17,447 nucleotides of DNA from the NCBI GenBank assembly GCA_021845705.1, contig JAJZVJ010000012.1, positions 1 to 17,447 on the forward strand. The letters run 5' to 3'. This document shows, one piece after another, positions 13,560 through 17,447 of this stretch; the first letter of the stretch is position 1, and each line of letters starts with the position of its first letter. The stretch comes from a bacterium (GTDB taxonomy: Bacteria; Elusimicrobiota; Elusimicrobia; Elusimicrobiales; UBA9959). A program made the position numbers and the translations under genes. The notes below the pieces were generated by a model that was not told where the DNA came from, made no database searches, and worked only from the letters and a program-made list of their open reading frames with translations.

Positions 13560-13585
13560 AAAAAAGGAACCGAAACGGGTTTTTT
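13560..13585. terminator. Bidirectional terminator between convergent genes
   Basis: AACC (13568-13571) and GGTT (13578-13581) flank a GAAACG loop. Six A (13560-13565) lie on one side and six T (13580-13585) on the other, so either strand gives a short stem followed by a U-run. On the minus strand it would end the MFS operon, whose stop is at 13596. The stem is short, so strength is uncertain. Confidence 0.5.
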
Positions 13586-13595
13586 CAGCAGACTG

Positions 13596-14825
13596 CTAAG
13601 TTTTCTGTTCCACCCTGGGGATAAGCAGGGCGAAGAAGGAAAGGGCCAGGACGGCCGCGGCGTTCATGGCTATGCAGAAGCCGATGGAGAACTGCTCCGC
13701 CAGAATGCCGTTCAGCATGAAAGTCAGCGGCAGCACCGCGTAGGCCAGCGTGGTCAGCACCGAGAAGAACCGCCCTTTCATGGCGTCCGGCACCGTGGTC
13801 TGGAAAAGGGTCAGTATCACCGCGTTGCCAGCGCCTAGCGCCGCCCCCGCCGCGAAAAGCAGCGCGCAGACAACATATTTATTCCCGGTAAAATAGAGCC
13901 CGCCGAAAGAAACGCCCACCGCCTGCAGCGTACCGAAGAACCATTTATAGATATTCCCGTAAGCTTCCTTAAAGCTGAGCGCGGCCGCGAGGACGGAGGA
14001 ACCGAGCGCGAAGAAAGTCTCGAAGACGGCCAGCCAGGTAACGGATTCTTTCAGCGTGAATTTGACTATCATCGGGATAAGTATAAGTATGGGCCCCACA
14101 AAAAAGTTGAAAGCCGCGAAGGACAGGATAAGCCAGAGCAGCGGTTTATTGTCGAAAATATAAGCGAGCCCCTCTTTGAATTCAGCGGTGAAGGAACTCT
14201 CCGTCCGGACTTCCGGCTTAAGCGGCGTCCTTATGCCCATGACCGCGCCGAAAGAGACGGCATAGCTTAAAGCGTTGAACAGGAAAGCCCCGGCCACGCC
14301 GGCCAGCGCCAGCAGCACGCTCCCCAGCGCCGAACCGATCACGTTCGAGAACTGCATGACCGAGGAATCCGCGGCCACCGCCTGCGGCATTTTTTCTTCC
14401 GACGTAAGGCGCAAAATGGAGGCCGCCACGGCGGACTCGAAAAGCGGCCCGAAGCCGGAAATAAGGAAGCAGATAGCGTAAAGCCAGTAAAGGTTAAGGC
14501 GGCCGCTCCAGAGGAGGCCGGCCAGCGACAGCACCAGGAAGGCGCGGGCCGCATCCGCCGCCAGCATCACGCGGCGCTTGTCGGACCTGTCCGAAAGCGT
14601 GCCCAGCAGCGGCCCGAAGACTATCACCGGGAGCACGTTCACGGCCATGATCAGCCCGAGGTGCAGTTTGGAGTTCTCCCCCGCTTTTGAAAGCACCCAC
14701 CACGCTATAGCTATGGAAAAGAACTTATCCCCCACGGCGGAGATGACCCGGCCGGCGAAAAGCCGGCGGAAATCCGCGAAAAGCGCGAGCGGGTGTTCCA
14801 TCAGCCCCGCGGTTATTTCGCGCAT
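13596..14825 (-). CDS. MFS transporter (EntS-like exporter group)
   Basis: This 409-residue inner-membrane protein has about 12 hydrophobic helices. The loop between helices 2 and 3 carries the MFS signature GPLLGTLSDRSDKRRV (about residues 71-86). The overall layout (FRRLFAGRVISAVGDKFFSIAIAWWVL near the start) matches the MFS_3 group, which includes the enterobactin exporter EntS and macrolide efflux proteins. The substrate cannot be read from sequence. ATG 14825 overlaps the upstream gene by 13 bases with AGGGG 6 bases before it; Met9 (14801) is an alternative start without overlap. It is the last gene of its operon. Confidence 0.9.
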   Translation of the reverse strand: MREITAGLMEHPLALFADFRRLFAGRVISAVGDKFFSIAIAWWVLSKAGENSKLHLGLIMAVNVLPVIVFGPLLGTLSDRSDKRRVMLAADAARAFLVLSLAGLLWSGRLNLYWLYAICFLISGFGPLFESAVAASILRLTSEEKMPQAVAADSSVMQFSNVIGSALGSVLLALAGVAGAFLFNALSYAVSFGAVMGIRTPLKPEVRTESSFTAEFKEGLAYIFDNKPLLWLILSFAAFNFFVGPILILIPMIVKFTLKESVTWLAVFETFFALGSSVLAAALSFKEAYGNIYKWFFGTLQAVGVSFGGLYFTGNKYVVCALLFAAGAALGAGNAVILTLFQTTVPDAMKGRFFSVLTTLAYAVLPLTFMLNGILAEQFSIGFCIAMNAAAVLALSFFALLIPRVEQKT

Positions 14826-16576
14826 TTGGCCCCTTTTTGCGCGCAGAGCGCCTCTAGCTGCTTCATGAAAGAAATGACCTCTCCGTTGACGGACTTATCG
14901 TGGTTAGCGGAATGCCCGCGCAGGTAAACATCAAGTTCCCGGCGTAATTCATGCAGCGGTATCTCCCCCGCCAGCAGCGGGGCCGGCAGGTTAAGACTGT
15001 CGCCGGGGCGCAGGTAGCGCAGCTCGTGCGAGGCCAGCCAGGCCGCGGGCACAGCGCTCCGCCTCACGAGCGCGGCCGTGGAATAGTCCCAGTAGACCAC
15101 GGCCCAGTCCCTGCGCGGCATATAAAAAAGGTAGGTAGGCCGCCAGAAAACGGCTTCGGTACCGTCGGCCAGCCGCTGCTTCACCGGGACCTTGGGTTCG
15201 TCCAGCTGTATCAGCACCAGGCCGAACTTATATCTTCCAAGCAGCTCCGTCCATTTCTCCACATTGCCCCTTAGCCCGGTAACCTCGTCTATCTTATCGT
15301 GAAAAAGGTAGCGCCCGTCTATGAACGGCTTATAGTCCGGCCCCAGCTCCCAGCCCAGCCAGCCGCCCCAGCTCCAATAGTTATAAAGCCTCAGGCCCGA
15401 AAGCTCGGCTTTGTTCGCCCGCAGGTAAGCCGCCATCCCCTCGGAGCCCCACTGGTCCGTCACGACCTGGCCGGTAACCTTTGGCCACACCAGCCCGCTG
15501 TAGAACCACCAGGCCGCGGCCAGCCAGAGCGCCGCGCCGCCCCACCCGAGCACCCGCCAGCGCAAGGCGGGGGCGGGCTTCTCCCAGGGCAGGGCCACCG
15601 CAAAAACCAGGCCTGAAATGACAAAGAAAGGGATATGGCGCGAATAGTTGGAGGAAGCCCAGGCGAAAAAAAGCAGCGCGGCGAAGTGGGAATAGATAAC
15701 GTGCCTGCGGCGCAGCAGGAAAAGAACGAAACAACCCATTACCCCCGCAAGGACCAGCACATAAGGCCACTGGTAGGCGTTGGTCAGGTCGAAGGAGCCC
15801 CATTCCCTTATATGGTCCTGCAGCGTGCTCATATATTTCTGATGGTTGGCTATTACCGAATACACTTTCCAGCCGTAAGGGTTCAAAAAACTCGCGGCCA
15901 GGCCCAGAAAGAACAGTTTCAGGTATTCCAGGCTTTTCGCCGGGCGCAGGAACGGACCTTTGCCGTAGATGTAAGGAAGCTCAAGAGCGAAGAACTCGCC
16001 CGCTGCGTAGAAGCCGAGAAGCGCGAGACCGTAAAGATAGCCGGCGTGGATATTAGCCCACAGCGCGAAGAAAGCGAAGACGGCGGCTTTCACCTTCCAC
16101 CCTTCCGGCGGCGCGGCAAGGCGGCTCTTTTCCAGAAAATAAAGAGTGATAGAAAAGAACAGGAGGGTAAAATTATCCGGGCGCAGGTCGCAGTTGGACA
16201 TTATGGCCGCGGCGAAGAAAGGCAGCAGGAAAGGCAGCGCCGCCCGCCTGCCGTAAAGCAGCGCGGTGGCGCGGAAGACCAGCAGGGTAAGCGTCAGCGT
16301 CAGCACCTTCAGCAGGTACAGCGCCGTGAAGCCGCCGGCCTTGTAGAGCAGGTAATACAGCACCTGCGGCAGCCATTCGAAATCCACCCATTCTTTTCCG
16401 GCCATGGGCCAGGAAATAAAGTCCGTGCGCGGCGGCCCGAAGTGGGCCAGGGTATATCTGCCCGCGGAAAGATGCCAGTAGATATCGGGGTTCAGGACGG
16501 GCAGAAGAAATACGGAAGCCGCCAGGGCGAAAGCGCCCCAGCCGAGCATGTTCAGTATCCTGTCGCGGTCAGACAT
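14813..16576 (-). CDS. GT-C-like membrane glycosyltransferase family protein
   Basis: This 587-residue protein has about 10-12 membrane helices in residues 10-370 and a soluble C-terminal part (about 375-587). After helix 1 comes NPDIYWHLSAGRYTLAHFGP..TDFISW (29-56), then WVDFEWLPQVLYYLL (63-77). Asp31 in the first extracytoplasmic loop matches the catalytic or metal-binding Asp of GT-C enzymes that use polyprenyl-phosphate sugars. This pattern is common in an unnamed bacterial family related to PMT/ArnT-type proteins. The acceptor is unknown. The first ATG (16576) has no Shine-Dalgarno but has a TAGAAT box six bases upstream; Met10 (16549) has AGGA 8 bases before it and is an alternative start. 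It lies 66 bases after a GT4-type gene, suggesting a surface-glycan locus. Confidence 0.82.
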   Translation of the reverse strand: MSDRDRILNMLGWGAFALAASVFLLPVLNPDIYWHLSAGRYTLAHFGPPRTDFISWPMAGKEWVDFEWLPQVLYYLLYKAGGFTALYLLKVLTLTLTLLVFRATALLYGRRAALPFLLPFFAAAIMSNCDLRPDNFTLLFFSITLYFLEKSRLAAPPEGWKVKAAVFAFFALWANIHAGYLYGLALLGFYAAGEFFALELPYIYGKGPFLRPAKSLEYLKLFFLGLAASFLNPYGWKVYSVIANHQKYMSTLQDHIREWGSFDLTNAYQWPYVLVLAGVMGCFVLFLLRRRHVIYSHFAALLFFAWASSNYSRHIPFFVISGLVFAVALPWEKPAPALRWRVLGWGGAALWLAAAWWFYSGLVWPKVTGQVVTDQWGSEGMAAYLRANKAELSGLRLYNYWSWGGWLGWELGPDYKPFIDGRYLFHDKIDEVTGLRGNVEKWTELLGRYKFGLVLIQLDEPKVPVKQRLADGTEAVFWRPTYLFYMPRRDWAVVYWDYSTAALVRRSAVPAAWLASHELRYLRPGDSLNLPAPLLAGEIPLHELRRELDVYLRGHSANHDKSVNGEVISFMKQLEALCAQKGAKCAK

Positions 16577-16582
16577 CGTTTA

Positions 16583-16588
16583 ATTCTA
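16583..16588 (-). promoter_or_regulatory. Predicted -10 box giving a leaderless GT-C mRNA
   Basis: The minus strand reads TAGAAT, ending exactly six bases before ATG 16576-16574, inside the only AT-rich patch of the 16577-16642 gap. The -35 region is poor. Confidence 0.4.
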
Positions 16589-16642
16589 TAAAATAGGCGC
16601 CGCCGGGTGTTGGCCGGCCCGGCCGCGCGCGTGCGGCAGGAT

Positions 16643-17447
16643 TCAGCGTTTTACAAGGTCCTTCAGGTAGCTCGCGGCGAATGAGTTCAGGTCGAAACGG
16701 CGCCGCGCTTTTTCCCTGGCCGCCGCGCGGACGCGGTCCCGGGCCGCAGGGTTAAGCGCCAAAGCTCTCCCGACGCAGGCGGAAATGGCCGCCGGGGTGA
16801 GCTCTTTATACAGGAAGGAATCTTCCCCGTCGGAAAGATAGCCGGCCACCACCGGGTTGCCGCGGGCGACGGTAACCTGGCCCATAGCCATGGAAAGCAG
16901 GGCCGACAGCAGCCCCGCCCCGGGATTCGGAGGCGTAGTCCTGACAGGCAGCACCACCAAAGCCGCCCCGGCTATAAGCTCCCGCATCCTGCCGTTCGCC
17001 GGCGGGCAGAAGAGCACCTCGGCGCGGCCCGAGAGGCCCGGAGGGACTTTAACAGGCAGGTCGGTACAGATTTTAAGCTTCAGCCCTTTAGGGAACCGCG
17101 CGGCCGCCTCCATGAGCGGGGCGTAGTCGCGGTCGGCCCGGCCGAAAGAAAAAACATAGCCTCCCGGCTTTACCGGGGCGGGGCGGTAATATTCGCAATC
17201 CACCGCCAATGCCCTGTTAATGAACTTCCCGGGTTTGCCGAAGCGCCCCCACTGTTTAAAATCATGCTGGTCCACGACCGTGGCTGTACCGAAGGCCGAG
17301 AACACCTTAAGCTTTTCCGCCATGTCCATGGCGAATATGGTGCCCTTCGCCATAAGATTGTCGTTGGCAATGAAATGTTTTTTCCCGGCGGCGCGGAATG
17401 CGAACCAGAGCCCGGCGGGGCCGTCGGCCGCGACGTCGACCGCGTGC
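16643..17447 (-). CDS. GT4-type glycosyltransferase, partial (N-terminus beyond the right edge)
   Basis: The frame is open through the right edge; the upstream residues HAVDVAADGPAGLWFAFRAA look like genuine protein, so the ATG at 17353 is internal. Visible parts are the end of the N-terminal Rossmann domain (KKHFIANDNLMAKGTIFAMD) and the C-terminal GT-B domain: VDCEYYRPAP linker, YVFSFGRADRDYAPLMEAA, ICTDLPVKVPPGLSG, VLFCPPANGRMRELIAGAALVVLPV. Both glutamates of the usual ExxxxxxxE sugar-nucleotide loop seem absent: the segment reads NPGAGLLSALLSMAMG, with Ser where EAMA is expected. It probably transfers a sugar from a nucleotide donor at the cytosolic membrane face. Donor and acceptor are unknown. 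Confidence 0.8.
   Translation of the reverse strand, partial: HAVDVAADGPAGLWFAFRAAGKKHFIANDNLMAKGTIFAMDMAEKLKVFSAFGTATVVDQHDFKQWGRFGKPGKFINRALAVDCEYYRPAPVKPGGYVFSFGRADRDYAPLMEAAARFPKGLKLKICTDLPVKVPPGLSGRAEVLFCPPANGRMRELIAGAALVVLPVRTTPPNPGAGLLSALLSMAMGQVTVARGNPVVAGYLSDGEDSFLYKELTPAAISACVGRALALNPAARDRVRAAAREKARRRFDLNSFAASYLKDLVKR

Noticed and set aside
1..17447. CRISPR arrays, tRNA or rRNA genes, insertion sequences, prophage or defence genes
   Set aside because: No repeat-spacer pattern, cloverleaf-like stretch, transposase, integrase or terminal inverted repeats were seen on reading both strands.

Overview
The window is gene-dense, GC-rich bacterial DNA with short intergenic gaps (none above about 160 bases), many 1-4 base gene overlaps and several exported proteins with signal peptides. 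The secreted CsgG-like protein and the periplasmic-type proteins suggest a Gram-negative-type envelope. The mixture (a variant seryl-tRNA synthetase, a TatD-type radical SAM protein, GH57-like and CBM48-like glycan modules, and a CheC-like protein beside a response regulator) would fit an uncultured phylum such as Elusimicrobiota. That placement is a low-confidence guess from gene content. I see no rRNA, tRNA, CRISPR array or insertion sequence.

Layout, left to right. (1) Position 1-469: the last codons of a plus-strand gene meet a minus-strand minimal zinc metalloprotease whose frame stays open to the window edge. (2) Position 587-5016, minus strand: a tightly packed six-gene run, read in the order response regulator, CheC-like protein, secreted protein of unknown function, serS, secreted TPR protein, half-size EamA transporter. 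(3) Position 5120-7815, minus strand: metK, with its own promoter and an unusual Cys-rich tail, then a phosphohexomutase with its own promoter. (4) Position 7930-9075, minus strand: glycerate 2-kinase. (5) Position 9172-12752, plus strand: radical SAM protein, membrane-tethered CBM48-like protein, secreted protein resembling a GH57 enzyme without its catalytic residues, and Nif3-family protein, closed by a terminator. (6) Position 12833-13438, plus strand: a CsgG/LpoB-like exported protein with promoter and strong terminator. (7) Position 13596-17447, minus strand: MFS transporter, GT-C-like membrane glycosyltransferase and a GT4-type glycosyltransferase cut by the right edge.

How the genes fit together. 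The response regulator and CheC-like protein form a phosphorylation/dephosphorylation pair that shares an operon with serS and exported proteins. The 9.8-12.0 kb pair looks like an extracytoplasmic glycan-binding unit: one protein carries a tethered glycogen-binding-type domain, the other appears to be a non-catalytic GH57 scaffold with a glucodextranase-like C-terminal module. This pair is the most unusual content of the window. The two right-hand glycosyltransferases suggest surface or lipid-linked glycan synthesis, and the phosphohexomutase would supply sugar phosphates to such pathways.
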